Source of the DNA: an uncultured Oscillospiraceae bacterium
GTDB lineage: Bacteria; Bacillota; Clostridia; Oscillospirales; Oscillospiraceae
Direction: 5' to 3'
Assembly: GCA_947629955.1 (NCBI GenBank)
Contig: CANRFT010000004.1
Coordinates: forward strand, 1 to 64,000
DNA: 64,000 bases
A program made the position numbers and the translations under genes. This document shows, one piece after another, positions 42,043 to 50,841 of the stretch; positions within the stretch are counted from its first letter, which is position 1; every line of letters starts with the position of its first letter. The notes under the pieces are model-generated. The model ran no database searches, was not told where the DNA came from, and saw only the letters and a program-made list of their open reading frames with translations.

Positions 42043-42548
42043 TCAGATATACGGCATTTCATTCGACTCTATTTCATGCAAGGCGGCAAGAATTCACAAA
42101 AAATCCTCGCAAATTCCTGCTGTTTTCTTACAAAACATAACAAATTTTGAGAAATAAGACTATGTATAATTCCTTTTCGACAATTTTTTCCAGATTGCTG
42201 TGCTATAGTGCAATCGCTCTAAAGGTTGGGAAGGTAGTACCATGAATCGACCCGGCTGAGTGATCGTCTGCCCTCCCGTTGTCCTGTTGTGGGGGAGGCT
42301 TGCGCTCGATGGCGGTCTACTCATGGTGCGACTTCTGCCTGGAGAAGCAGAGAAAGAAAGTAATATATAGAAGTCCGAGCTACTATAAGGCACCTCTTTC
42401 CCATAGTAAATATCCCTGTGCGGCCCGGAATGCGCTTCTGCGCGGTCTGTGCCGCTGTTTATTATACTGGAATGTACAGCCTCGTGCCCGTGCCCCTCCC
42501 CTCCACATCAAGTTTTTACACTAAATAACTTGATGAGAAGGGAATAAT
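42043..42548. other. Noncoding spacer before the sigma-like gene
   Basis: About 500 bases without a convincing gene. It contains a five-codon ORF (ATGAATCGACCCGGCTGA from 42241) directly followed by a hairpin of CCCTCCC and GGGGGAGG (about 42270-42299). This tiny ORF plus hairpin arrangement resembles a leader. A cysteine-containing ORF starting near 42309 has no family match and is not called. Confidence 0.35.
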
Positions 42549-43037
42549 ATGAATACGGACAAGAAAACTGATGTTATCAGGTTGCTGCAAACATATCATG
42601 ACCGTGAGCGTCAGATGGCGCTCCTTCGCTACGAGCTTGAACATCCTATGCGCATCACACCGGACGATATGATTGAATCCATGAGCTTTGCCCATGGCGA
42701 ACACCTGGGAAAAAGCGGCGGAGTTGACGTTGATAAAACCGCCCGAATTGCCATGGAATATCAAAAGCAGGTGGAATCCACAAATGCTGAAAACGTCCAT
42801 GTGATTGCTGTGAAGCTGGATAAGCTGGTGCAGACGCAGGAAAGGCTCAAATTCTATGTCTCTCTCTTGAATTCCCGTGAGAGGGATGTGATCCAACTCA
42901 TTTATTTTGAGGGCCGCTCGGCGGAAGAGGTTGCGTATGAACTGAGTGTCGCTGTGCGAACGGTACATAAAATCAGAGGTCGCGCGGTGGAACAGCTTGC
43001 TGAGATGTATGGTTTTACGGAGGTGGTGGGCAACTAA
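42549..43037 (+). CDS. Sigma-70 region 4-like regulator
   Basis: This 162-residue protein has a C-terminal helix-turn-helix of the sigma factor region 4 kind (LNSRERDVIQLIYFEGRSAEEVAYELSVAVRTVHKIRGRAVEQLAEMYG in sequence, about residues 105-155). The N-terminal part is helical with no region 2. Such sigma-like proteins sit near the integrase end of many Firmicutes integrative elements and are thought to regulate excision or transfer. A terminator follows at 43142-43174. Confidence 0.75.
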   Translation: MNTDKKTDVIRLLQTYHDRERQMALLRYELEHPMRITPDDMIESMSFAHGEHLGKSGGVDVDKTARIAMEYQKQVESTNAENVHVIAVKLDKLVQTQERLKFYVSLLNSRERDVIQLIYFEGRSAEEVAYELSVAVRTVHKIRGRAVEQLAEMYGFTEVVGN

Positions 43038-43141
43038 AAGACATCGCGTACACATGATGGGCAGTATAAGGGCACAATTTGGTCGTAAAACGTGGATTGA
43101 AAAGGCATACACCCACATGGTATGATTAGGCTGTAAAAAGA

Positions 43142-43174
43142 CGAGGGTGTCCTCCATTTTGGGGGACGCCCTCG
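43142..43174 (+). terminator. Terminator after the sigma-like gene
   Basis: CGAGGGTGTCC (43142-43152) pairs with GGACGCCCTCG (43164-43174) with one G-T pair, closing on a loop of T residues, with CCTAATTT after it. Confidence 0.6.
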
Positions 43175-43227
43175 CCTAATTTCAGCGGTGGAACAATTCG
43201 TCTGCTGTTTTATGTGGAGGTATTACC

Positions 43228-43458
43228 ATGGTACGAACGAGAACGATTCGTGAAGCGGCATCTTTTTTCCGAGAATCAGACCCTCACACATGTCTGACTG
43301 AAACAGCCATCCGCAGGCTTGTCTGCACAGGAGCGGTTCCGTGTGCCCGCGTGGGGCGGAAATACCTCGTTACCGTGGAGGCGCTGGAAGAGTACCTTGC
43401 GGGGGCGGCTTTGACGCCTGCAAAAGCAAAACCTGAGAAAGTATGGAAAATCAAATAG
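43228..43458 (+). CDS. xis: Excisionase-type helix-turn-helix protein
   Basis: This 76-residue basic protein has a MerR/excisionase-type winged helix: 'TIREAASFFRESDP', 'TETAIRRLVCTGAVPCARVGRKYLVTVEALEEYL'. That is the recombination directionality factor layout seen next to tyrosine integrases of Tn916-like elements. The integrase begins 118 bases downstream under its own promoter. Function by position and fold. Confidence 0.8.
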   Translation: MVRTRTIREAASFFRESDPHTCLTETAIRRLVCTGAVPCARVGRKYLVTVEALEEYLAGAALTPAKAKPEKVWKIK

Positions 43459-43504
43459 CTCGGTTCAGGGGCAAAGGGAAATAGAATTATTCCTTTTTGG
43501 CACC

Positions 43505-43533
43505 TTGCGATTTGTTTGCGGCCCAAGTATAAT
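43505..43533 (+). promoter_or_regulatory. Integrase promoter inside an inverted repeat
   Basis: TTGCGA (43505-43510), 17 bases, TATAAT (43528-43533). A 9-base inverted repeat (CCTTGCGAT 43503-43511, ATCGCAAGG 43545-43553) covers the -35 and the start point, a plausible operator. Confidence 0.6.
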
Positions 43534-43576
43534 TTAAGTGCTGTATCGCAAGGCGCTATTGAAAGGAGAGCGCCGT

Positions 43577-44647
43577 ATGGCACAGACAAAGAATAAAAAG
43601 AAGTACAATTATTTGACCAAGACCATCCAGATCCCGGATGGCACCCGGAAATACATCCGGGCCAAGACAAAGGCTGAGCTGAATGAAAAGGTGCTGAAGG
43701 CACAGATCCTCGTCAATTCCGGCGTGGATATTTGCAGCGAGGAGACCTTCGGACACTTCGCTCAGATGTGGTTCGACCTCTACAAAAAGCCCAGCCTGCG
43801 GGAGAACAGTCTCACCACCATCATGTATGTTCTGAACCAGCACATTTTGCCCTTTATCGGAGGCTACCGTCTGCGGGACATCACACCTATGCACATCCAG
43901 GCCATCATGGCTTCCCTGTCCGGCAAGAGCAATTCCCTGCAATCCAAGGTGCTGATCCATCTTCGCAGTATCTTCAAGGCGGCTCAGGAAAACGGTCTGG
44001 TCGCCAAGTCCCCGGTGAGCAGTATGCTGAAGCCAGGCGGCAAAAAAACCGCCGAGAAGGCGGCTCTGACGCCTGAGGAGGGCCGTCTTCTGATAGAAAG
44101 GGTGAATAACCCACGTGCTCACACCTTTCTGCTCATCGCCCTTCAAACGGGAATGCGCCGGGGTGAGGTCTTAGGACTCATGTGGGAGGACATCGATTTT
44201 TCCCAGCGGCTCATTCACGTCAGGCACAATGCGATCCTGGGCAAAGGCGCTACCACAATCCAGGACGCCCTCAAGACCAGCGCAGGCAGGCGGGATCTGC
44301 CTCTGACCGATGATCTTGAGGGATGGCTGACAAAGTACAAACAGCGAAGCCGTTCCAAATTTGTGCTGGCCATGAAAAATGGGAAGCCGCTCACTCAGTC
44401 CGCATACAAGAGTATGTGGAACCTTGTGGAGCGGGAGTTGCCTGAGACCCATGTGACGGCACACATTCTTCGGCACACCTATGTCACCCGCCTTTTTGAG
44501 GCAGGGCTGGACATCAAGGAGATTCAATACCTGGTGGGTCACAGTTCTGTGGACATGACGCTCCGGGTATACACCCATTATGACCGCCGCACCCGTGAGG
44601 GGAAGACAGCGGAGAAAGTGAGGGCAGCTATGCGGGCAGTAATGTGA
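43577..44647 (+). CDS. int: Tyrosine recombinase (integrase) of element 2
   Basis: This 356-residue phage/ICE-type integrase has an AP2-like arm-binding N-terminus (residues 1-45), a SAM-like core-binding domain (55-140) and a catalytic domain with the full set: Arg in 'TGMRRGEVLGL', 'HILRHTYVTRLFEAG', 'LVGHSSVDMT' and the nucleophile Tyr in 'VYTHYDRR'. ATG 43577 follows GAAAGGAG. The Shine-Dalgarno lies in the loop of a small hairpin (43552-43574). The gene is the last of the element; tRNA genes start 150 bases downstream. Confidence 0.93.
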   Translation: MAQTKNKKKYNYLTKTIQIPDGTRKYIRAKTKAELNEKVLKAQILVNSGVDICSEETFGHFAQMWFDLYKKPSLRENSLTTIMYVLNQHILPFIGGYRLRDITPMHIQAIMASLSGKSNSLQSKVLIHLRSIFKAAQENGLVAKSPVSSMLKPGGKKTAEKAALTPEEGRLLIERVNNPRAHTFLLIALQTGMRRGEVLGLMWEDIDFSQRLIHVRHNAILGKGATTIQDALKTSAGRRDLPLTDDLEGWLTKYKQRSRSKFVLAMKNGKPLTQSAYKSMWNLVERELPETHVTAHILRHTYVTRLFEAGLDIKEIQYLVGHSSVDMTLRVYTHYDRRTREGKTAEKVRAAMRAVM

Positions 44648-44650
44648 CGC

Positions 44651-44745
44651 AAGGGGTCAAAAATTTGCAACAGATTTGCAACAATGAGCCCCGAAATGGC
44701 CCGAAATTATCCTAAAATATGGGAAATAAAGGGGTCAAAAATCGG
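44651..44745 (+). repeat. Direct repeats near the right end, candidate integrase binding sites
   Basis: AAGGGGTCAAAAAT occurs at 44651-44664 and 44729-44742. ATTTGCAACA occurs at 44663-44672 and 44674-44683. Such paired short repeats beside an integrase gene are typical arm-type sites. TCAAAAATCGG at 44735-44745 is also present at 22075-22085, near the presumed left end, and is a candidate for the att core. Confidence 0.45.
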
Positions 44746-44762
44746 ACGAAAAAATATAGAAA

Positions 44763-44795
44763 AAACCCCTCAAACCGTTGCGGTTCAAGGGGTTT
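44763..44795 (-). terminator. Terminator of the tRNA operon
   Basis: On the minus strand AAACCCCT...AACCG pairs with CGGTT...AGGGGTTT around a three-base loop, followed by a run of T residues (A tract at 44755-44765 on the plus strand). Confidence 0.75.
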
Positions 44796-44800
44796 CAGGA

Positions 44801-44876
44801 TGGTGGAGACTACAGAACTCGAATCTGTGACCTCTTGCGTGTGAAGCAAGCGCTCTACCGGCTGAGCTAAGCCTCC
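44801..44876 (-). tRNA. tRNA-Val (anticodon CAC)
   Basis: A complete cloverleaf is seen: acceptor GGAGGCT/AGTCTCC, D arm, anticodon stem CTTGC/GCAAG with loop TTCACAC giving anticodon CAC, T arm with GATTCGAGTTC, and an encoded CCA end. It is the third tRNA in the operon and the nearest chromosomal gene to the integrase, but appears intact. Confidence 0.93.
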
Positions 44877-44880
44877 GTAT

Positions 44881-44955
44881 TGGTGACCCGGACGGGAATC
44901 GAACCCGTGTTACCGCCGTGAAAGGGCGGTGTCTTAGCCGCTTGACCACCGGGCC
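44881..44955 (-). tRNA. tRNA-Glu (anticodon TTC)
   Basis: The cloverleaf has acceptor GGCCCGG/CCGGGTC, anticodon stem CCGCC/GGCGG with loop CTTTCAC (anticodon TTC), T loop GGTTCGATTCC and encoded CCA. Only four bases separate it from tRNA-Val. Confidence 0.93.
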
Positions 44956-44990
44956 GTTGTGCCCGAAGCGGGCGGTGCCAGGGGGATGGT

Positions 44991-45023
44991 CCCGGAGAAG
45001 CGGCCCCTCGCCGCTTCTCCGGG
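44991..45023 (-). repeat. Strong hairpin between tRNA-Met and tRNA-Glu
   Basis: A perfect 13-base stem (CCCGGAGAAGCGG 44991-45003, complement 45011-45023) with a seven-base loop lies between the tRNAs. There is no U tract, so it is more likely a processing signal or spacer repeat than a terminator. Confidence 0.55.
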
Positions 45024-45024
45024 A

Positions 45025-45101
45025 TGGTAGCGGCGACTGGATTCGAACCGGTGACAACTCGGGTATGAACCGAGTGCTCTAGCCAACTGAGCTACGCCGC
45101 C
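45025..45101 (-). tRNA. tRNA-Met (anticodon CAT)
   Basis: The gene starts GGCGGCGTAGCTCAGTTGG and has anticodon stem CTCGG/CCGAG with loop TTCATAC. T arm CCGGTTCGAATCC and encoded CCA are present. The acceptor first pair is G-C and the start differs from initiator tRNA, so it is the elongator type. Confidence 0.9.
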
Positions 45102-45131
45102 ATAGTGCCGCCCTAAACAGGGGCGAGTGTT

Positions 45132-45160
45132 AGTATATCCTGTTTTGGGGCGGTTGTCAA
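45132..45160 (-). promoter_or_regulatory. Promoter of the tRNA-Met-Glu-Val operon
   Basis: On the minus strand TTGACA (45155-45160) and TATACT (45132-45137) are separated by exactly 17 bases and lie 30 bases ahead of tRNA-Met. Confidence 0.85.
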
Positions 45161-45171
45161 CATTTTTTTGT

Positions 45172-45203
45172 GGCGGCGCTGAAAAAAGGCGGCGCTGAAA
45201 AAA
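45172..45203. repeat. Tandem duplication of 16 bases
   Basis: GGCGGCGCTGAAAAAA is repeated twice head to tail between the tRNA promoter and the terminator of the sulfatase gene. Confidence 0.7.
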
Positions 45204-45204
45204 T

Positions 45205-45237
45205 CGCGGTCTCCCGTCTTGCCGACGGGAGACCGCG
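45205..45237 (-). terminator. Terminator of the LtaS-like operon
   Basis: A perfect 14-base stem (CGCGGTCTCCCGTC 45205-45218, complement 45224-45237) is followed on the minus strand by a T tract (A tract 45196-45203). It ends just three bases after the stop codon. Confidence 0.85.
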
Positions 45238-45241
45238 ACGC

Positions 45242-47101
45242 TCAATATTGGAAGTGATGCCTTCTGTAGTAGGCCAGCTGCTCCAGCTGCCGGACCAGCG
45301 CCATTTGCTCATCGTCCAGCTCGTGGATCAGAGCTCCGTCGGCAGTGAGATAGAGCCCGGAGGTCTGCACGACAGGCAGTTCCTCCCGGCAGACGCGGGC
45401 GGCCTGCATATAGGCGTCGCCCGTCCAGCCGAGCTGCTCAAACAGCACGTCCATCAAAAAGCAGGGGGAGACAGTGGGTCCCTCGCCCACAAGCTCGTGC
45501 CCGATGACTTCCTCGGCCGCGTCATTGGCCCAGATCAGATACGGAGTGGACCAGTAGTTGTAGATGCTCTCGTCGGTGGACTGGGACAAATCGACCCCCA
45601 GCGCGGTGTAGACGGAATTGCCGTCGCCCAGCCAGGGCTTGTGGTCGCCAAATACCACCAGCACGATGGGCTCATCGCGGGCCCGGAACGCATCCACCAT
45701 TTTAGTCAACTGCTTCTGCGTGTCGAACACCGAGCCGAGATAGTTGCCTAAGATATTCCGGGAACCTTCGTCCAGCTCGTAGTTGAAAATATACTTGTCC
45801 GGCCCGCCCCACCAATAGCGGTCGCTGTCATAGGGTCCGTGGCCCTGATAAGAAACCGAAAAGGAGAACAGCGGCGCGTCCGCTTCCATCTGCTTGAAAA
45901 TGGAGGCGGTCAATTCCCGAAAGAAGATGTCATCCGTAGCCACGTTCCCGTCTGTAAACTGCGTATAAAAGTTTTCTACGAACCGGTAACTGTCGAACCC
46001 CAGGTAGCTGTTGACATTTTCCCGGTTATAGAACCATTGGAAACAGGGATGGTCACCGGAGGTCTGATAGCCTTGGCTTTTCAGATACCGCACATAGGAG
46101 GAAGTGTCGCCGCGGTAATCGTATTCCCCGGAGGGATCGCCGGTGAGGAAGCCCCGCTCGGTATCGACGGTGCCCCCGGCGAAGATGTTGGTCAGCAGGG
46201 TGCCGGAATAACTCTCCGCCTCCAGCGCGTGGAGGCCGGCGTACACGTCCTGCCGGAACTCGATCCCCACAAAATCAGAGAAATCGGTGAAGGCCTCCAG
46301 CATGACCCCCACGATATTGACCTTTTTCTCCTCCGGGATGCCCGCGTCCTCATACCGGGACAGCAGCTCCCCCGCTTCACGCTCTGAATAGCCTTCCGGC
46401 GGATGGGGAATGGCGTCCGGAACGCTGTGGAGGAAGGGATACATGAGCCCCCGAGCGATATGCTGCTGGGTGGCTGACCATCGGTTGAGGTGCTCATAGG
46501 CGGCGTTCTGACTGTAGATCTCGGTACTGGCGTAGACGGGGATCAGCGCCGCCGCGGTCATGGCCGCCGCCACAGCGGTGATCGTCCGCCCCAGCCAGTG
46601 GGGCCGCCCTCTGGCAAGCAGGGCCAACAGGACCGCGCTGAGGACTGCCGCTGCCAGCACGGCGGCCAGTGCGGCGGATATAAACAGCTGATATCGTTCC
46701 GCCATTTTCCCCGCCTCGGCCACCAGGGCCAGGTCGGCGGCGACGACAGGGTCATCCCGGAAGGCCAGCTTGTAATAGTTGGCAAAGGCCAGCGCCAGCA
46801 CCGGCAGGGCTGTGATGGCGTAGGCCAGCCAGGCCCGGCCCAGCAGCCCGTACAGCAGGGCACTGAACACCAGCGGCGGCAGGAGATTCAGCACGACCAG
46901 CACCGGATGGGCGAAATAATCCCGGAAGATCTCCCAGCCGTAGCTTCTGCCGGCGGCCAGGGCCAGGGAAACCAGCCCCAGCGCGATCGCCGTCCCCGCC
47001 AGCAACAGGGCGTTCCACAGCCAGAAAGCGGTTTTCTTTCCGGCAGAGGCATCTTCCGGCGGGCGGCGCTGAAACAGCCAAACACTCAACACACGTTTCA
47101 T
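45242..47101 (-). CDS. LtaS-like sulfatase-domain membrane protein (copy A)
   Basis: This 619-residue protein belongs to the lipoteichoic acid synthase / phosphoglycerol transferase group. About five N-terminal transmembrane helices (residues 25-200) are followed by an extracellular alkaline phosphatase-fold domain: metal-binding Glu in 'IVGVMLEAFTDFSDF', the Thr nucleophile region 'IFAGGTVDTERGFLTG', and 'VLVVFGDHKPWLGDG' with the late metal ligands. It would transfer glycerol-phosphate to a glycolipid or another envelope acceptor. The ATG is 12 bases downstream of the previous gene's stop, so it is the second gene of a pair. Confidence 0.85.
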   Translation of the reverse strand: MKRVLSVWLFQRRPPEDASAGKKTAFWLWNALLLAGTAIALGLVSLALAAGRSYGWEIFRDYFAHPVLVVLNLLPPLVFSALLYGLLGRAWLAYAITALPVLALAFANYYKLAFRDDPVVAADLALVAEAGKMAERYQLFISAALAAVLAAAVLSAVLLALLARGRPHWLGRTITAVAAAMTAAALIPVYASTEIYSQNAAYEHLNRWSATQQHIARGLMYPFLHSVPDAIPHPPEGYSEREAGELLSRYEDAGIPEEKKVNIVGVMLEAFTDFSDFVGIEFRQDVYAGLHALEAESYSGTLLTNIFAGGTVDTERGFLTGDPSGEYDYRGDTSSYVRYLKSQGYQTSGDHPCFQWFYNRENVNSYLGFDSYRFVENFYTQFTDGNVATDDIFFRELTASIFKQMEADAPLFSFSVSYQGHGPYDSDRYWWGGPDKYIFNYELDEGSRNILGNYLGSVFDTQKQLTKMVDAFRARDEPIVLVVFGDHKPWLGDGNSVYTALGVDLSQSTDESIYNYWSTPYLIWANDAAEEVIGHELVGEGPTVSPCFLMDVLFEQLGWTGDAYMQAARVCREELPVVQTSGLYLTADGALIHELDDEQMALVRQLEQLAYYRRHHFQY

Positions 47102-47112
47102 GGCAAATCCGC

Positions 47113-49056
47113 TTAACTCAGATAATCTGTCACATACTGTTTGCCGTATATGGCATCGCCGAGCAATTCGCTCAGCAGCTTTAGTCCTTCGATGCCAGGG
47201 CCCTCAGCAGGCATCTGGAAGGCGCTTTGCCCATCTGTGCCTCGGTGAAGATACTCGCTGTCAATGACCCGGTCCTCGGCCAGCCGCGCCACCAACTGCC
47301 AATAGAGGGGCAAATCCACCCCGGACAGCTTCAGAATGTTGGCGCCCAGATAGTTACAGCTGGTTTCCACTGTGGCGCCCGGTTCGGCGGGGAGCAGGTC
47401 GGGTTCGTTAGACCAAATCAGATATTCGGTGGAGTGGAGCCGAGCAAACTGCTCAACAGACCACGTGCTGGTGTCCTCGGGTACCATGCCCAACTCAGAG
47501 TAGACGGTGCCCCCTCCGGCCAAACCCAGCCCCGGGAGGTGGTCGCCGAAGAAAACGATGATCGTGGGCTCGTCCACCGTGCGGAAGTAGTCCACCAGTT
47601 TCCCCAGAGCCGCGCTGGCGTTGTGGATACCCTGGGAGAGGTTGAGCAGGTCATTGGCGGCCTCGCCTGTAAGGGCGGACTGTGGGGACACAGTGAGCTC
47701 CTCCTGGGTATATTTGTCCACATAGGTGGAGTGATTTTCCATGGAGATGCCGTACAGGAACATCGGCCCGTCCTCGACGTGCTTTTCGTAGAGGGAGATC
47801 AGCAGATCAGACAGCAGGTCGTCTGAGTATAGTCCGCCGGAGAGGCGGCTGTTCATATAGGCCCAATAGTCGTCCGCTTGGGCGGCAGGCTGATAAAAGT
47901 CAGCAAAGTCGGAGGAAAAATAGATGTCATCAAAGCCCAGCCTGCTGAAGATAGGGGTGCGGTGGTAGATGCTGTCGTTAAAGGTATGAAGGGACGCGGT
48001 ATAGTACCCGTTTTCCCTCAGCAGGGAGGGCAAGGTGGGCAGCCGGGTGAACACATCCGGGGTAAAGCTGTAAAGGTCCTCCCCGGCCAGCAGATTGGTA
48101 TTCATCCCGGTGAGGATCTCCAGCTCCACGTTACAGGTGCCATAGCCCAGGCTGCGGGTATAAAACGGTCCGGAGACAGATTCCTCTTTCAGGGCGCGGA
48201 AATCCGCCACCGGATCCTCCGCAAAGGTCACGCCGTCCAAAGAGGCCACGTCGAAGAAGGACTCGGAGAGAATGAGGATGATATTGGGGCGCACGCCGCT
48301 GTCCGAAGACTCCATTCCCCCGGTCAGCTCCCGGGCCTTGGTCACGACTTCTTCCATCCGGGCCTGGGAATAGTCCGGCCCCATATCGTGAGTGGCCTGC
48401 GCAAACAGGGAGCGCCAAAGCCCCAGCGGGACCTGACATGCCTGGTTGACCACCCATTGTGGATGGGCATCGGCAAGACCCATCCCCAGCGGGATAAAGA
48501 CCAGCCGGTCCGCGAAGACGCAGAAGATCAGGGCAAAGGCCGCCACAGGAACGGCGCAGGCGAGGGCGCTCCAACCCCATTTCAGCCGAAGGGGCCGGGA
48601 GAGGAACAGCGTGATCAACAGCCAGAGCACCGCGGCCAGAATGGCCAAAATGCTGATCCCGCTGAGGGTGAGTGCCTGACTGTTGAGCTCGGCGATATGG
48701 AGGGCCTGTCCGATCAGGGAAAAATCCCCCACACTGAGGGGAACCGTGGTAATAAGCACTTTATAGTAGTTGACAAAGGAGATCACCATCACCGGCGCGC
48801 CGATGATGATATTTCCCGCGAACATACTGTGTGTCAGCAGAGTGAGCGCCAGCACGGGCAGGCCCAGGAAGAGGCCCGTCAGCCACATCTGGGGCAGGCG
48901 AAAGCTGCCAAGGGTCCACCGGATGGACTGGGTGTCCACAAGCCGCGCAAGCATGGCCCAGCCGAGCCCGGCCAGCAGGGAGAGGACAACGGTCAGAGCC
49001 CATCGCCAGGGCATGGGCGGCGTCACCCGGTCCTGGGCCGCGATCAAGTGTTTCAT
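47113..49056 (-). CDS. LtaS-like sulfatase-domain membrane protein (copy B)
   Basis: This 647-residue protein has the same layout as its neighbour: N-terminal transmembrane helices to about residue 215 and an outer sulfatase domain with 'IILILSESFFDVASL', 'GYGTCNVELEILTGMN' (Thr nucleophile), and 'IIVFFGDHLPGLGL'. The two tandem copies are clearly diverged and may act on different acceptors or as synthase and primase, as the LtaS/LtaP pair does in Listeria (established for that pair; inference here). Confidence 0.87.
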   Translation of the reverse strand: MKHLIAAQDRVTPPMPWRWALTVVLSLLAGLGWAMLARLVDTQSIRWTLGSFRLPQMWLTGLFLGLPVLALTLLTHSMFAGNIIIGAPVMVISFVNYYKVLITTVPLSVGDFSLIGQALHIAELNSQALTLSGISILAILAAVLWLLITLFLSRPLRLKWGWSALACAVPVAAFALIFCVFADRLVFIPLGMGLADAHPQWVVNQACQVPLGLWRSLFAQATHDMGPDYSQARMEEVVTKARELTGGMESSDSGVRPNIILILSESFFDVASLDGVTFAEDPVADFRALKEESVSGPFYTRSLGYGTCNVELEILTGMNTNLLAGEDLYSFTPDVFTRLPTLPSLLRENGYYTASLHTFNDSIYHRTPIFSRLGFDDIYFSSDFADFYQPAAQADDYWAYMNSRLSGGLYSDDLLSDLLISLYEKHVEDGPMFLYGISMENHSTYVDKYTQEELTVSPQSALTGEAANDLLNLSQGIHNASAALGKLVDYFRTVDEPTIIVFFGDHLPGLGLAGGGTVYSELGMVPEDTSTWSVEQFARLHSTEYLIWSNEPDLLPAEPGATVETSCNYLGANILKLSGVDLPLYWQLVARLAEDRVIDSEYLHRGTDGQSAFQMPAEGPGIEGLKLLSELLGDAIYGKQYVTDYLS

Positions 49057-49105
49057 AACGGCATACCTCCTTCCGGCGGCGGACGGGAATCCGCCACGGC
49101 AAAGA

Positions 49106-50536
49106 TCAGTAGTCCAGCTTCTCGTCCAGCCAAGCCTTCAACTGGTCGATGGACACCCGGACCTGCTCCATGGTGTCCCGGTCCCGGATGGTGACGGCGT
49201 TGTCCCCGGCCTTGTCGGCGTCGCCCACGGTGTCGAAGTCCACGGTGACGCAGTAGGGGGTGCCGATCTCGTCCTGCCGGCGATAGCGCTTGCCGATGGA
49301 GCCGGCGTCATCGTAGTCCACCATGAAATACTTGGAGAGCATGGCCTGGACCTCCCGGCCCTTGTCCGCCAGCTTCTTGCTCAGGGGCAGCACGGCGCAC
49401 TTGAAGGGGGCCAGGGCGGGGTGGAGCCGCAGCACCACGCGCACGTCGTCCTTGCCGCTCTTGTCCTGGCCCACGACCTCCTCGTCGTAGGCGTCCACCA
49501 GGAAGGCCAGGGTCACCCGGTCGGCGCCCAGAGAGGGCTCGATGACGTAGGGGATATAGTGCTCGTTCTTCTCCTGGTCGTAATAGGTCTGATCCTTGCC
49601 GGAGGTGTTCTGGTGAGCGGTCAGGTCGAAGTTGGTGCGGGAGGCCACCCCCCACAGCTCGCCCCAGCCGAAGGGGAAGACGAACTCAAAGTCGGTGGTG
49701 GCGTTGGAGTAGTGGGACAGCTCCTCGGGCTCGTGGTCCCGCAGGCGCAGGTTCTCGTCCCTCATGCCCAGGTCCAGCAGCCACTTGTGGCAGAAGTCCT
49801 TCCAGTAGGCGAACCAGTCCAGCTCGGTGCCGGGGGTGCAGAAGAACTCCAGCTCCATCTGCTCGAACTCCCGGGTGCGGAAGGTGAAGTTGCCCGGGGT
49901 GATCTCGTTGCGGAAGGACTTGCCCACCTGGCACACGCCGAAGGGCAGCTTGCGGCGGGTGGTGCGCTGGACGTTCTGGAAGTTGACGAAGATGCCTTGG
50001 GCGGTCTCCGGCCGCAGATACACGGTGTTTTTGGCGTCCTCGGTGACCCCCTGGAAGGTCTTGAACATCAGGTTGAACTGGCGGATGTCCGTCCAGTTGT
50101 GCTTGCCGCAAGTGGGACAGGGGATCTGATGCTCCTCGATGAAGTCCTTCATCTGGGCCTGGCTCATGGCGTCCACGCTGTGGCCCAGGTCGAAGTTGTT
50201 CTCCTGGCACCAGTCCTCGATGACCTTGTCGGCCCGGAACCGCTCATGGCACTCCTTGCAGTCCATCAGGGGATCGGAGAAACCGCCTACATGGCCGGAG
50301 GCCACCCAAACCTGGGGGTTCATCAGGATGGCGGCGTCCAGCCCCACGTTGTAGGGGTTTTCCTGGACGAACTTCTTCCACCAGGCCTTCTTCACGTTGT
50401 TTTTCAGCTCCACGCCCAGGGGGCCGTAGTCCCAGGTGTTGGCCAGGCCGCCGTAGATTTCGGAACCGGCGAAGATAAAGCCCCGGCCCTTGCACAGGTT
50501 GACGATGGTCTCCATGGTCTTGTCGGTGTTTTTCAT
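49106..50536 (-). CDS. glyS: Glycyl-tRNA synthetase, single-chain type
   Basis: This class II synthetase of 476 residues charges tRNA-Gly. The N-terminal '[25 protein letters not shown]' region (split motifs), '[26 protein letters not shown]' (motif 2) and '[13 protein letters not shown]' (motif 3) identify the alpha2 dimer form. The anticodon-binding domain fills the last 110 residues. ATG 50536 follows AAGGAGTG; longer in-frame starts lack support. A T-box leader was looked for and not found (see rejected items). Confidence 0.95.
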   Translation of the reverse strand: MKNTDKTMETIVNLCKGRGFIFAGSEIYGGLANTWDYGPLGVELKNNVKKAWWKKFVQENPYNVGLDAAILMNPQVWVASGHVGGFSDPLMDCKECHERFRADKVIEDWCQENNFDLGHSVDAMSQAQMKDFIEEHQIPCPTCGKHNWTDIRQFNLMFKTFQGVTEDAKNTVYLRPETAQGIFVNFQNVQRTTRRKLPFGVCQVGKSFRNEITPGNFTFRTREFEQMELEFFCTPGTELDWFAYWKDFCHKWLLDLGMRDENLRLRDHEPEELSHYSNATTDFEFVFPFGWGELWGVASRTNFDLTAHQNTSGKDQTYYDQEKNEHYIPYVIEPSLGADRVTLAFLVDAYDEEVVGQDKSGKDDVRVVLRLHPALAPFKCAVLPLSKKLADKGREVQAMLSKYFMVDYDDAGSIGKRYRRQDEIGTPYCVTVDFDTVGDADKAGDNAVTIRDRDTMEQVRVSIDQLKAWLDEKLDY

Positions 50537-50841
50537 GAAAAGCACTCCTTTTTGGATTTGCCGCCGCTCCTGCCCGGCGGTGAAGGCGCGGTGCGCCCTT
50601 CCATTACAGTTCTTTTTGGTTACTTTCTCTTTCAAGAAAAAGTAACCGCCCTGAGACCGCTCAAGCCTCAGGGCGAACAGATTTCTCGCGGGTCCTGAGT
50701 TCACGGCTGGCTGCCGCGCGCTCCCGTATGACACGCATTTTAGTATGGAAAATCTCCTTTGTCAAGGAGATTTTTTATTCCCTTTTTCCAAGTGATGTGT
50801 TATAATATATATTCAGATAAAAATATAGGGAGGAGACCGCC
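50537..50841. other. glyS-zapA divergent intergenic region with palindrome
   Basis: This region contains a near-perfect palindrome (GGTTACTTTCTC...GAAAAAGTAACC, 50617-50648) next to GAAGGCGCGGTGCGCCCTTC (50580-50599). It looks like a short intergenic repeat rather than a gene. The zapA promoter side ends in TATAATATA near 50801. Confidence 0.45.

Noticed and set aside
42279..42524. Cysteine-containing small ORF
   Set aside because: It has no ribosome binding site and no family pattern, and its C-terminal half looks like random translation.
44801..44876. tRNA-Val as the attachment site of element 2
   Set aside because: The tRNA is complete, but no duplicate of its 3' end was seen near the presumed left end around 22 kb, so this target is not supported.
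48770..50698. 642-codon open frame on the plus strand
   Set aside because: It is antisense to glyS, whose class II motifs are unambiguous.
50537..50720. Possible T-box leader for glyS
   Set aside because: GAAGGGCGCACCGCGCC on the minus strand recalls the T-box core, but it differs at several fixed positions, is part of a simple palindrome, and no terminator with U tract or specifier loop was found.
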